Part shown: positions 1 to 5,570 of the stretch, one piece after another
How the letters are laid out: each line of letters begins with the position of its first letter
Numbering within the stretch: the stretch's first letter is position 1
Assembly (NCBI GenBank): GCA_020062605.1
Contig: JAGUWA010000145.1
Location: 1 to 7,295 of the forward strand
DNA length: 7,295 nt
DNA from: Parvibaculum sp.
GTDB taxonomy: Bacteria > Pseudomonadota > Alphaproteobacteria > Parvibaculales > Parvibaculaceae
Direction: 5' to 3'
Notes under the pieces: model-generated
Databases searched by the model: none
The model's input: the letters and a program-made list of their open reading frames with translations, nothing else
What the model was told of the DNA's origin: nothing
Translations under genes and position numbers: made by a program

Positions 1-872
1 AAGCGGCAGCGAAGCGTCATCGTCTCGCCGGGGGCGAGGCTCACGAGGCCCGTCACTTCCGGGGGCTCCGCGCGGTTCACGGCGTCCGGCGCATGGCTCA
101 CGGGTTCGGCGCAGAAGAAATCCTCGCCCGGCGGCGCGTAGACGATCGCATGGGGCGCACCTTCCGCCTCGATCCGGAGCGCGAAGGGGCGGTCTTCCCA
201 GGCGATGGCGAAGTGGCCCTCGCTGCCTGAAAAGCAGTGATCGACCTCCACGTTCTTCATCGGGCGGCCTGCGTCGAAGCGCCATTTTTCCGGCGTGCTC
301 GCGAGCCCGACCGGTACACCGTCGGCGCCGCTTTCCCAGACGAAGGGGAGATGCGCCTTGAGCCGCGCCGTTTTGCGCGCCTCGAAGAAGGGATGAAGGC
401 CGAGGCCGCCCGGCATCGGCTCATCCGCGCGGTTCGTGAGCGTCATTGTGACGGTGAGCGCGTCGGCTGTGAGCTGGAAGTCCTGTTCGCCCGTGAAGCT
501 CCATGGCCAGGGCCAGACGGGATCGCCACCCTCGTGGGCGAAGCGGAGGCGCGCATGGGCGGCGTCCGTTTCCATCACCTCCCATGACGTCCGCCAGCCC
601 CGCCCATGAATGGCATGGGGCACGCAGATCTCGTCCGGCGGGAGGCGAACCTCGCGCCCGCCAAAGGAAAAGCGGCCATTCGTGATGCGGCCGGAAAAGG
701 GCACGAGCGGATAGCAGGCCATGTCGAGCGGTCCCGGCGCCTCCACCCCGGCGGGGAGGGGACGCAGCAGATCCTGCACGCCGTCCTCGTGGCGGACGGT
801 GAAACGCGCAATCGATCCGCCCACCTCCGGCGCGAGCGTCGCTTCGAGGGCACCGCAGGCAAGTTTCAGCAT
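1..872 (-). CDS. Aldose 1-epimerase (galactose mutarotase-like) family protein, 3' end cut by window edge
   Basis: This frame is open for 290 codons from an ATG at 872-870 to the window edge with no stop. The protein starts MLKLACGALEATLAPEVGGS and has the layout of the GalM/COG2017 aldose 1-epimerase family. It shows a first active-site-type histidine block (HAIHGRGW, residues 86-93), a second (GLGLHPFF, His160), and a late acidic block (CAEPVSHAPDAVN, Glu256) where the family carries its catalytic glutamate. Family members interconvert alpha and beta anomers of sugars, normally in the cytosol; the actual sugar cannot be read from sequence. The length is close to that of relatives, so only a few C-terminal residues should be missing. 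No strong Shine-Dalgarno precedes the ATG; it was chosen because family similarity begins there. The gene diverges from the guanidine operon and shows no functional tie to it. Confidence 0.9.
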   Translation of the reverse strand, partial: MLKLACGALEATLAPEVGGSIARFTVRHEDGVQDLLRPLPAGVEAPGPLDMACYPLVPFSGRITNGRFSFGGREVRLPPDEICVPHAIHGRGWRTSWEVMETDAAHARLRFAHEGGDPVWPWPWSFTGEQDFQLTADALTVTMTLTNRADEPMPGGLGLHPFFEARKTARLKAHLPFVWESGADGVPVGLASTPEKWRFDAGRPMKNVEVDHCFSGSEGHFAIAWEDRPFALRIEAEGAPHAIVYAPPGEDFFCAEPVSHAPDAVNRAEPPEVTGLVSLAPGETMTLRCR

Positions 873-994
873 GATCGGGGATCCGTGTGCGGGTCTGCCC
901 AAACAAAAGGCAGGCGCCGGGTGCGTCTGCTTGATTTCTGAGCCTGCACCGGGCGCGCGTTGCCGCCAAGCCCCGTTTTTGCGGTGCAGCGAGC
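873..994. other. Upstream intergenic region with a GTGC/GCAC inverted repeat
   Basis: This stretch between the divergent sugar-epimerase gene and the sigma-54 promoter has no credible gene. It holds an imperfect inverted repeat with 11-base arms at 914-924 and 946-956 (one mismatch, 21-base spacer) whose inner ends read GGGTGC and GCACCG. A further GGTGCA lies at 983-988, opposite in sense to TGCACC at 945-950. Sigma-54 promoters need an upstream enhancer-binding protein such as NtrC, whose half-sites carry GCAC/GTGC, so this is the natural place for one. However, the spacing does not match the classical NtrC palindrome. I see no clear -35/-10 promoter for the leftward gene. Confidence 0.4.
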
Positions 995-1009
995 TGGCAC
1001 GGCGCTTGC
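995..1009 (+). promoter_or_regulatory. Sigma-54 (RpoN) -24/-12 promoter of the guanidine operon
   Basis: The sequence TGGCACGGCGCTTGC matches the RpoN consensus TGGCAC-N5-TTGC exactly. The invariant GG lies at 996-997 and the invariant GC at 1008-1009, separated by the required 10 bases. This predicts a transcription start near 1021, about ten bases before the conserved part of the guanidine-I riboswitch. Sigma-54 with NtrC is the standard nitrogen-limitation promoter type in proteobacteria, which fits an operon that extracts nitrogen from guanidine. Which activator acts here is not shown. Confidence 0.82.
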
Positions 1010-1028
1010 GATGTATGTCCATGGCAGC

Positions 1029-1145
1029 GGCTAGGGTTCCGGCTTCGCAAGAGCGATACACGATTTGGCGAAGTGCTGGTCCGAGAGCCGCACCCTGTCC
1101 GGTGAACAGCGGGCAGGTACACGGCGGGACAAAAGCCCGGGAGAC
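1029..1145 (+). promoter_or_regulatory. Guanidine-I (ykkC subtype 1) riboswitch aptamer
   Basis: The conserved ykkC blocks occur in order: CTAGGGTTCCG at 1031-1041, GGTCCGAGAG at 1078-1087, ACACGG at 1119-1124, and GGGAC-AAAAGCCCGGGAGA across 1126-1144. Helices fit between them: CTTCGC 1043-1048 with GCGAAG 1068-1073 (6 bp), CCTGTCC 1094-1100 with GGGCAGG 1111-1117 (7 bp, one G-U), and CGGG 1125-1128 with CCCG 1136-1139. This RNA class binds free guanidinium and usually switches genes on. The other ykkC subtypes bind ppGpp or PRPP, but the motif wording and the downstream carboxylase/UAAP/transporter genes point to the guanidine class. The exact outer boundaries (P1) are approximate, as I could not settle the outermost pairing by eye. 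Confidence 0.93.
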
Positions 1146-1156
1146 GGATGTAATGC

Positions 1157-1203
1157 GAGGGTTGGCATTGCAGAACCGCCGTGACGCCAATCCTCCGTTT
1201 TTT
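1157..1203 (+). terminator. Leader intrinsic terminator, likely riboswitch expression platform
   Basis: Arms 1157-1166 (GAGGGTTGGC) and 1186-1195 (GCCAATCCTC) form a continuous 10-bp stem with one G-U pair and a 19-base loop. Two bases later comes a run of six Ts (1198-1203). It lies 12 bases after the riboswitch core and 34 bases before the first gene, where an attenuator of an ON-type riboswitch belongs. The last bases of the aptamer (1141-1147, GAGACGG) could instead pair with 1195-1201, giving a plausible competing fold. The link between ligand binding and this hairpin is inferred. Confidence 0.72.
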
Positions 1204-1223
1204 GAAACGCGATCACTCGATCC

Positions 1224-1229
1224 GGAGGA
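1224..1229 (+). promoter_or_regulatory. Ribosome binding site of the binding-protein gene
   Basis: GGAGGA lies 8 bases before the ATG at 1238. It decides the start, because an in-frame GTG further upstream at 1181 falls inside the terminator hairpin and has no such site. The site with one preceding base (CGGAGGA, 1223-1229) is perfectly complementary to TCCTCCG at 1191-1197, so it could be masked in some leader folds. Confidence 0.85.
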
Positions 1230-1237
1230 CTGGCTAT

Positions 1238-2320
1238 ATGACTTCTTTCAGACTCTCATCTCTCAGGTTGTTCGCCGCGGCATTTGTCGCGACCGCACTC
1301 GCATTCACCGCGCTTTCGCCCGCGAATGCCGAAGCCAAGAAGGACTTCAAGGTCGGCTGGTCGATCTATGTCGGCTGGATGCCCTGGGGCTATGCGATGG
1401 ACCACGGCATCGTGAAGAAGTGGGCCGACAAATACGACATCAATATCGAACTCGTTCAGTTCAACGATTACATCGAAGGCATCAACCAGTTCACCGCCGG
1501 TGCCTATGACGGCGTGATGGCGACCAACATGGACGCACTCGCCATTCCCTCCGCGGGCGGTGTCGATTCCACGATCCTGCTGATCTGCGACTATTCGGAC
1601 GGCAACGACGTCATCATCCTGAAAGGCAAGGACAAGCTCGAGGACATCAAGGGCCAGAAGGTCAACCTCGTCGAGCTTTCCGTTTCGCATTATGTGCTTG
1701 CCCGCGCGCTCGAAAACATCGGCATGTCCGAAAGGGACGTGACGGTCGTGAACACGTCGGATGCAGACATGATCGCGGCCTATGCAACGCCCGACGTGAC
1801 GGCGATGGTGACGTGGAACCCGATGGCGGCCGAAATCCTCCAGCAGGAGGGCGCCTACAACGTCTTCGATTCGACGAAGCTTCCCGGCGAAATCCAGGAC
1901 TCGCTCGTCGTCAACACGCAGACGATGAAGGACAATCCGGCCTTCGCCAAGGCGATGACGGGCATCTGGTACGAGACGATGGCGCTGATGGCGGGTGGCG
2001 ATGCGGCGGCCGAAGCGGCGAAGATCGCGATGGGCGAAGCTTCGGGCACCGACCTCGCGGGCTACGAAGCGCAGCTTGCGGCAACCGAGATGTTCTACAA
2101 GCCCGAGGACTACATCAAGTTCACGGAAGGCAATCTCGTCGAGCTCACGCAATTCGTCACGAAGTTCCTCTTCGATCACGGTCTGCTCGGCGATGCCGCT
2201 ACCTCGCCCGGCTATATCGGCATCGAGCTTGCGGACGGAACGGTCGTGGGCGACGAGAGCAACGTGCTTCTCCGCTACACGACCGAATACGCGAAGATGG
2301 CCGCCGAGGGAAAGCTCTGA
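1238..2320 (+). CDS. Periplasmic substrate-binding protein of the urea-carboxylase-linked ABC importer
   Basis: This 360-residue exported binding protein is the first gene of the operon. It begins MTSFRLSSLRLFAAAFVATA, a Sec signal peptide with a basic start, a hydrophobic core and a likely cut after ANA (residue 31). The mature part (FKVGWSIYVGWMPWGYAMDHGIVKKW, then NDYIEGINQFTAGAYDGVMATNMDAL) resembles the NMT1/SsuA-TauA class of periplasmic proteins. It matches the subgroup found beside urea carboxylase genes. It should capture the substrate in the periplasm and hand it to the permease encoded 30 bases downstream. The operon context suggests guanidine or a related small nitrogen compound rather than urea, but binding cannot be read from sequence. 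The start is fixed by the GGAGGA at 1224 and by the signal peptide beginning exactly there. Confidence 0.92.
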   Translation: MTSFRLSSLRLFAAAFVATALAFTALSPANAEAKKDFKVGWSIYVGWMPWGYAMDHGIVKKWADKYDINIELVQFNDYIEGINQFTAGAYDGVMATNMDALAIPSAGGVDSTILLICDYSDGNDVIILKGKDKLEDIKGQKVNLVELSVSHYVLARALENIGMSERDVTVVNTSDADMIAAYATPDVTAMVTWNPMAAEILQQEGAYNVFDSTKLPGEIQDSLVVNTQTMKDNPAFAKAMTGIWYETMALMAGGDAAAEAAKIAMGEASGTDLAGYEAQLAATEMFYKPEDYIKFTEGNLVELTQFVTKFLFDHGLLGDAATSPGYIGIELADGTVVGDESNVLLRYTTEYAKMAAEGKL

Positions 2321-2350
2321 CGGTCACCCTGTAACAAGGTCGGTAAAGCC

Positions 2351-3166
2351 ATGCGCAGACTCATCAACAGGCAGCCGGATGTCGTGGTTCGGTTCGGACT
2401 TATGCTCCTTCCGTTCGTCGCGGTCATTATCGCGTACATGATTGCCTCGGAAGCGAGACTTTCGGTCAATCCGAACGACAAGCTGCTGCCCGGATGGTCG
2501 ACGATCGCGGCTGCGATCGAGCGCATGGCCTTCCTGCCCGACCAGCGGACGGGAAGCTATCTGCTCCTGCAAGACACGATATCGAGCCTCTCAAGGCTCG
2601 GTATCGGTGTCGCCGTGGCAACACTCATCGGCGGCATCTTCGGCATTCTGCAAGGCCTCATTCCCTACTTCAGGGCAACGTTCAATGCCTTCACCGGCGT
2701 GCTCTCGATGATCCCGCCGCTCGCCGTTCTGCCGATCCTCTTCATCATTTTCGGCCTCGGCGAACTCGCGAAGGTCGTGCTGGTGGCGGTGGGCATTGCG
2801 CCCTTCATCATCCGCGACCTGGCGCTCAGGACGGAGGAAATTCCGCATGAGGAGATCATCAAGGCGCAGACGCTCGGCGCGTCTACCTGGCAGATTATCC
2901 TGCGTATCGTCGTACCGCAGATGCTGCCGCGTCTCATCGACGGTGTGCGCCTCTCGCTCGGCGCGGCATGGCTCTTCCTCATCGCCGCCGAAGCCATCGC
3001 GTCGGATAGCGGGCTCGGCTATCGCATCTTCCTGATGCGCCGCTATCTCGCGATGGACGTGATCCTGCCCTATGTCGCCTGGATCACGCTTCTCGCCTTC
3101 ACGCTCGATCTTGCGCTGCGTCTTTTTCAGCGCATTGCCTTCCGCTGGATGTACCGGGGTAACTGA
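2351..3166 (+). CDS. ABC transporter permease, urea-carboxylase-linked importer
   Basis: This 271-residue inner-membrane protein belongs to the binding-protein-dependent permease family (SsuC/TauC type). Hydrophobic segments appear near residues 10-31, 78-102, 110-135, 136-157, 200-217 and 236-260, giving about six membrane spans. The cytoplasmic EAA loop that docks on the ATPase is clear at about 167-195 (EEIIKAQTLGASTWQIILRI, then VPQMLP), with its conserved glycine at 176. As the only permease gene here it probably works as a homodimer. It starts 30 bases after the binding-protein stop, with only a weak ribosome site (AAGGT, 2336-2340), and ends two bases before the ATPase start, so the three genes should be co-transcribed. 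Substrate is inferred from context. Confidence 0.92.
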   Translation: MRRLINRQPDVVVRFGLMLLPFVAVIIAYMIASEARLSVNPNDKLLPGWSTIAAAIERMAFLPDQRTGSYLLLQDTISSLSRLGIGVAVATLIGGIFGILQGLIPYFRATFNAFTGVLSMIPPLAVLPILFIIFGLGELAKVVLVAVGIAPFIIRDLALRTEEIPHEEIIKAQTLGASTWQIILRIVVPQMLPRLIDGVRLSLGAAWLFLIAAEAIASDSGLGYRIFLMRRYLAMDVILPYVAWITLLAFTLDLALRLFQRIAFRWMYRGN

Positions 3167-3168
3167 GT

Positions 3169-3942
3169 ATGACGCGTGTCACCGTCGAGAATGTGTGGAA
3201 GGTCTATGGCGATCAGACCGTGCTCGAGAACATCAATCTCGAGATCGAGCCTGGATCGTTCATTGCGCTGGTGGGGCCTTCGGGCTGCGGCAAGTCGACC
3301 TTCCTGCGCATGATGCTGGGCGACGAGGCGCCGTCCCGGGGGCGCATCCTGCTCGATGGCGAAGAGCTCGATGCCGAGCCCTCGCCCGATCGCGGTGTCG
3401 TCTTTCAGAAATATTCCGTCTTTCCGCATCTGACCGCGCTGCAGAACGTGATGCTCGGTCTCGAATTCGTGGCAAGCCCCGTCATGGCGCGGCTTTTCGG
3501 CAGCCGCAAGCGGGCGGCGAAAGCGGAAGCGCTCGACATGCTGACCTGTGTCGGCCTTGGCCATGCCGTTCACAAGTACCCATCCGAACTCTCCGGCGGC
3601 ATGCAGCAACGCCTTGCCATCGCGCAGGCGCTGATCAAGAAGCCGAAAATCCTGCTGCTCGACGAACCCTTCGGCGCGCTCGATCCGGGCATCCGCGCGG
3701 AAGTGCATGAAATCCTGCTCCGGCTCTGGCGGGACGAGGGCATGACCGTCTTCATGGTGACGCATGACCTGTCCGAAGCCTTCAAGCTCGGCACGCGCGT
3801 CATCGCCTTCGACCGCGTGCGCACGCGGCCCGAGGAAATGAAGGCCTATGGTGCGACCGTGACCTTCGACCTCAAGGTCGACGGCAAGAGCGTGCCGCCG
3901 CGTCCGGAAATACGCGACGTGCTCGCGGTGGCCGCGCAATAG
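3169..3942 (+). CDS. ABC transporter ATP-binding protein, urea-carboxylase-linked importer
   Basis: This 257-residue ABC ATPase powers the importer formed with the two preceding genes. All nucleotide-binding motifs are intact: Walker A GPSGCGKST at 36-44, Q-loop Gln80 in VVFQKYSVF, signature LSGGMQQR at 141-148, Walker B LLLDEP with Asp165 and Glu166, D-loop GALD just after, and H-loop His199 in VTHD. It resembles the SsuB/TauB/NrtD class. The stretch after the Q-loop (about residues 100-125, FVASPVMARLFGSRKRAAKAEAL) carries a basic insertion common in this subgroup. The permease stop lies two bases upstream, so translation is probably coupled; GGGGT at 3156-3160 may serve as ribosome site. 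A hairpin-rich spacer separates it from the enzyme genes. Confidence 0.95.
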   Translation: MTRVTVENVWKVYGDQTVLENINLEIEPGSFIALVGPSGCGKSTFLRMMLGDEAPSRGRILLDGEELDAEPSPDRGVVFQKYSVFPHLTALQNVMLGLEFVASPVMARLFGSRKRAAKAEALDMLTCVGLGHAVHKYPSELSGGMQQRLAIAQALIKKPKILLLDEPFGALDPGIRAEVHEILLRLWRDEGMTVFMVTHDLSEAFKLGTRVIAFDRVRTRPEEMKAYGATVTFDLKVDGKSVPPRPEIRDVLAVAAQ

Positions 3943-3947
3943 GAATT

Positions 3948-4035
3948 CCGGACGGGACGGCCCGTCCGGCTCCGCAATGCCCCTTGAAAGGGGCGAACCG
4001 CCTGGACGGCCAGGCTTCGGCCCGGGGAAACCCGG
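3948..4035 (+). other. Four consecutive tetraloop hairpins in the transporter-enzyme spacer
   Basis: The 113-base spacer between the ATPase and the first DUF1989 gene holds four perfect stems, each closing a four-base loop. Stem 1 is 9 bp (3948-3956 with 3961-3969, loop ACGG). Stem 2 is 6 bp (3979-3984 with 3989-3994, loop TGAA). Stem 3 is 6 bp (4000-4005 with 4010-4015, loop ACGG). Stem 4 is 5 bp (4022-4026 with 4031-4035, loop GAAA, a GNRA loop). None is followed by a T-run, so they do not look like intrinsic terminators. They could protect or process the mRNA so that transporter and enzyme genes are expressed at different levels; I recognise no named element. Confidence 0.6.
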
Positions 4036-4043
4036 CGCGCAAA

Positions 4044-4048
4044 AGGAG
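4044..4048 (+). promoter_or_regulatory. Ribosome binding site of the first DUF1989 gene
   Basis: AGGAG lies 7 bases before the ATG at 4056. It favours this start over an in-frame ATG at 3984, which sits inside the second spacer hairpin, has no ribosome site, and would add 24 arginine-rich residues unlike the family. Confidence 0.85.
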
Positions 4049-4055
4049 ACGCGCG

Positions 4056-4892
4056 ATGGCGGAAGCATCCCGCAGCGAAAAATATACCGGCCCCTATGCC
4101 GCCCAGCAGGAGCGCTATTACCGGCTCTTCGGCGGTGCCAAGGCGAAGGCCCGCGATTTCAGCGAAGCGACAGGTAATCCGGCCGCTCTCGACGAAGGGC
4201 TGATCCGCTCGCGCGAAACCGTGCCCGGCGGCTGGGCTCATGCCCTCCCGCTGGCGCGCGGCGAGACGCTTCGTGTCGTCAATACGCAGGGAACGCCGGG
4301 CGTCTCGCTTCTCCTCTACAATGCGAAGGATAAAAGCGAACGCTTCAACGCCGGCGACACGGTGAAGATCCAGTGGAACGCAAGGCTCTCTCGCGGCCGG
4401 GTTCTTTTTTCCGACATGGGCCGTGTGCTCGCTTCGATCACGGACGATACCTATGGGCGCAACGATGCGCTGACCGGCGGCTCGTCCAGAACGACCAATG
4501 CGGCGCGCTACGGCGATGCCTCGCTTCGCAACACACGGGACAATTTCATCCTGCTCGCCTCCAAGCACGGGCTCGACAAGCGTGACATCCCGCCCTGCCT
4601 CACGCTGTTCGCGCCGGTCGGCGTGGATGGTGCGGGCCGCTTCCGCTGGGAAGGCGAGGATGCGGCGCCGGGCGACTATGTCGATCTCCGGGCCGAACTC
4701 GATCTGCTCGTCTTCGTTTCCAATGCGCCGCATCCTCTGGCGCCCGGCTTTTACGAGCCAAAAGACATCGACCTCCTCGTCTGGAAATCGCCGCCGCCGC
4801 CGGCGGACGATTTCTGCCGCACGGCGACGGAAGAAGCGATCCGCGGTTTCGAGAACAATGCGCGCTATCTCGCCGCGCTCGGGGAGGAATGA
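4056..4892 (+). CDS. DUF1989 / urea carboxylase-associated protein, longer subunit (carboxyguanidine deiminase pair)
   Basis: This 278-residue cytoplasmic protein belongs to the DUF1989 family found beside urea/guanidine carboxylases (UAAP pair). In other bacteria the pair was shown to be CgdAB, which deiminates carboxyguanidine to allophanate and ammonia; that role is transferred here by family and context. The core spans about residues 55-245, with RNDALTGGSSRTTNAARYG from 135, TRDNF soon after, and PGDYVDLRAELDLL near 210. Against its neighbour, positions that are His97, Cys104 and Cys123 there are Asn136, Ser143 and Thr here, so this subunit lacks the likely metal or catalytic ligands. 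A proline run and a roughly 30-residue tail extend its C-terminus. The next gene starts three bases after its stop. I do not assign subunit letter A or B. Confidence 0.88.
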   Translation: MAEASRSEKYTGPYAAQQERYYRLFGGAKAKARDFSEATGNPAALDEGLIRSRETVPGGWAHALPLARGETLRVVNTQGTPGVSLLLYNAKDKSERFNAGDTVKIQWNARLSRGRVLFSDMGRVLASITDDTYGRNDALTGGSSRTTNAARYGDASLRNTRDNFILLASKHGLDKRDIPPCLTLFAPVGVDGAGRFRWEGEDAAPGDYVDLRAELDLLVFVSNAPHPLAPGFYEPKDIDLLVWKSPPPPADDFCRTATEEAIRGFENNARYLAALGEE

Positions 4893-4895
4893 ACC

Positions 4896-5525
4896 ATGAC
4901 CCTTTCGAACAGACACGAGGAACAGGCCTTCTACGACTTCACCGTGCCGGCGCTTCGGCCCTGGTCGCATGTCGTGAAGAAGGGCCAGATTCTGCGCATC
5001 GTCGATCTCGAAGGCTGCCAGGCCGTCGACACGCTCTTCTATAGCGCCGCCGATCCCTCCGAGCGCTACAGCGCGCAGGATACGGCGCTCGCGCAAGGCT
5101 CGCCTTACGTGACGGCGGGCACGAAGCTCATTTCGAACGAGGGCAATGTGATGGCGGTTGTCATTTCCGACACGGCGGGCAGTCACGACACATCGGCGGG
5201 CGCCTGCTCGGCGGAAGCAAACACCGTGCGTTTCGGTCACGAGACACGCTACATGCACAGCTGTCGCGACAATTTCGTTCTGGAGCTTGCAAAGCACGGA
5301 ATGAGCAAGCGCGATATCGTCTCCAACATCAATTTCTTCATGAACGTGCCGGTCGAGGAGGACGGAACGCTCGCCATCGTCGATGGCGTGTCGCGCCCGG
5401 GCGACTATGTCGAGATACGCGCGGAGATGGATGTGCTCTGCGTGATCTCGAATTGTCCGCAGGTGAACAATCCCTGCAATGCCTTCAACCCCACTCCCGT
5501 TCGCACCCTGATCTGGGAAGCGTGA
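4896..5525 (+). CDS. DUF1989 / urea carboxylase-associated protein, shorter subunit (carboxyguanidine deiminase pair)
   Basis: This 209-residue paralogue of the preceding protein keeps the ligand-like residues of the DUF1989 family. These are His97, Asp98 and Cys104 in HDTSAGACSAE, then His121 and Cys123 in MHSCRDNF, plus Cys41 in DLEGCQAVDT. The C-terminal half (SRPGDYVEIRAEMDVLCVIS, ending TPVRTLIWEA) aligns throughout with its partner. By homology the two proteins form carboxyguanidine deiminase, and this one is the better candidate for the metal-binding, catalytic subunit. That division of labour is my inference from the retained residues. A strong ribosome site (GGGGAGG, 4881-4887) overlaps the end of the upstream gene, with an 8-base gap to the ATG, consistent with coupled, near-equal synthesis of the two subunits. 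Confidence 0.9.
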   Translation: MTLSNRHEEQAFYDFTVPALRPWSHVVKKGQILRIVDLEGCQAVDTLFYSAADPSERYSAQDTALAQGSPYVTAGTKLISNEGNVMAVVISDTAGSHDTSAGACSAEANTVRFGHETRYMHSCRDNFVLELAKHGMSKRDIVSNINFFMNVPVEEDGTLAIVDGVSRPGDYVEIRAEMDVLCVISNCPQVNNPCNAFNPTPVRTLIWEA

Positions 5526-5532
5526 GCTTGCC

Positions 5533-5554
5533 CCCGGCGGCGCCGTCCGCCGGG
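5533..5554 (+). other. GC-rich hairpin before the carboxylase ribosome binding site
   Basis: CCCGGCGG (5533-5540) and CCGCCGGG (5547-5554) form a perfect 8-bp all-GC stem around a six-base loop. It lies between the stop of the second DUF1989 gene and the GGAGG at 5562-5566. No T-run follows, so it is not an intrinsic terminator. It may limit ribosome entry or protect the mRNA. Confidence 0.6.
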
Positions 5555-5570
5555 CACCATCGGAGGCCAG

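Noticed and set aside
914..956. The upstream inverted repeat as a terminator for leftward transcription
   Set aside because: On the minus strand a T-rich stretch follows, but the loop is 21 bases and it would lie ahead of, not after, the leftward gene; a protein-binding site seems likelier.
1181..1237. Upstream GTG start adding 19 residues to the binding protein
   Set aside because: It falls inside the terminator hairpin, has no ribosome site, and would bury the signal peptide start; ATG 1238 has GGAGGA at the right distance.
1153..1509. Possible leader peptide or overlapping ORF starting at ATG 1153, after the riboswitch, and a start-stop ATGTAA at 1148-1153
   Set aside because: The ORF runs out of frame deep into the binding-protein gene with shadow-like composition. 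GGGAGA near 1139-1144 resembles a ribosome site but is a fixed part of the riboswitch core.
3948..3969. Intrinsic terminator after the ATPase gene
   Set aside because: The 9-bp stem is strong, but no T-run follows it or any of the next three hairpins, and the enzyme genes downstream show no promoter of their own.
3984..4055. Upstream ATG adding 24 residues to the first DUF1989 protein
   Set aside because: It has no ribosome site, lies within a spacer hairpin, and gives an arginine-rich extension unlike the family; ATG 4056 has AGGAG 7 bases before it.
3846..5297. Long antisense open frame of about 483 codons opposite the ATPase end and both DUF1989 genes
   Set aside because: It crosses several real genes and the hairpin spacer, and its composition is typical of a shadow frame.
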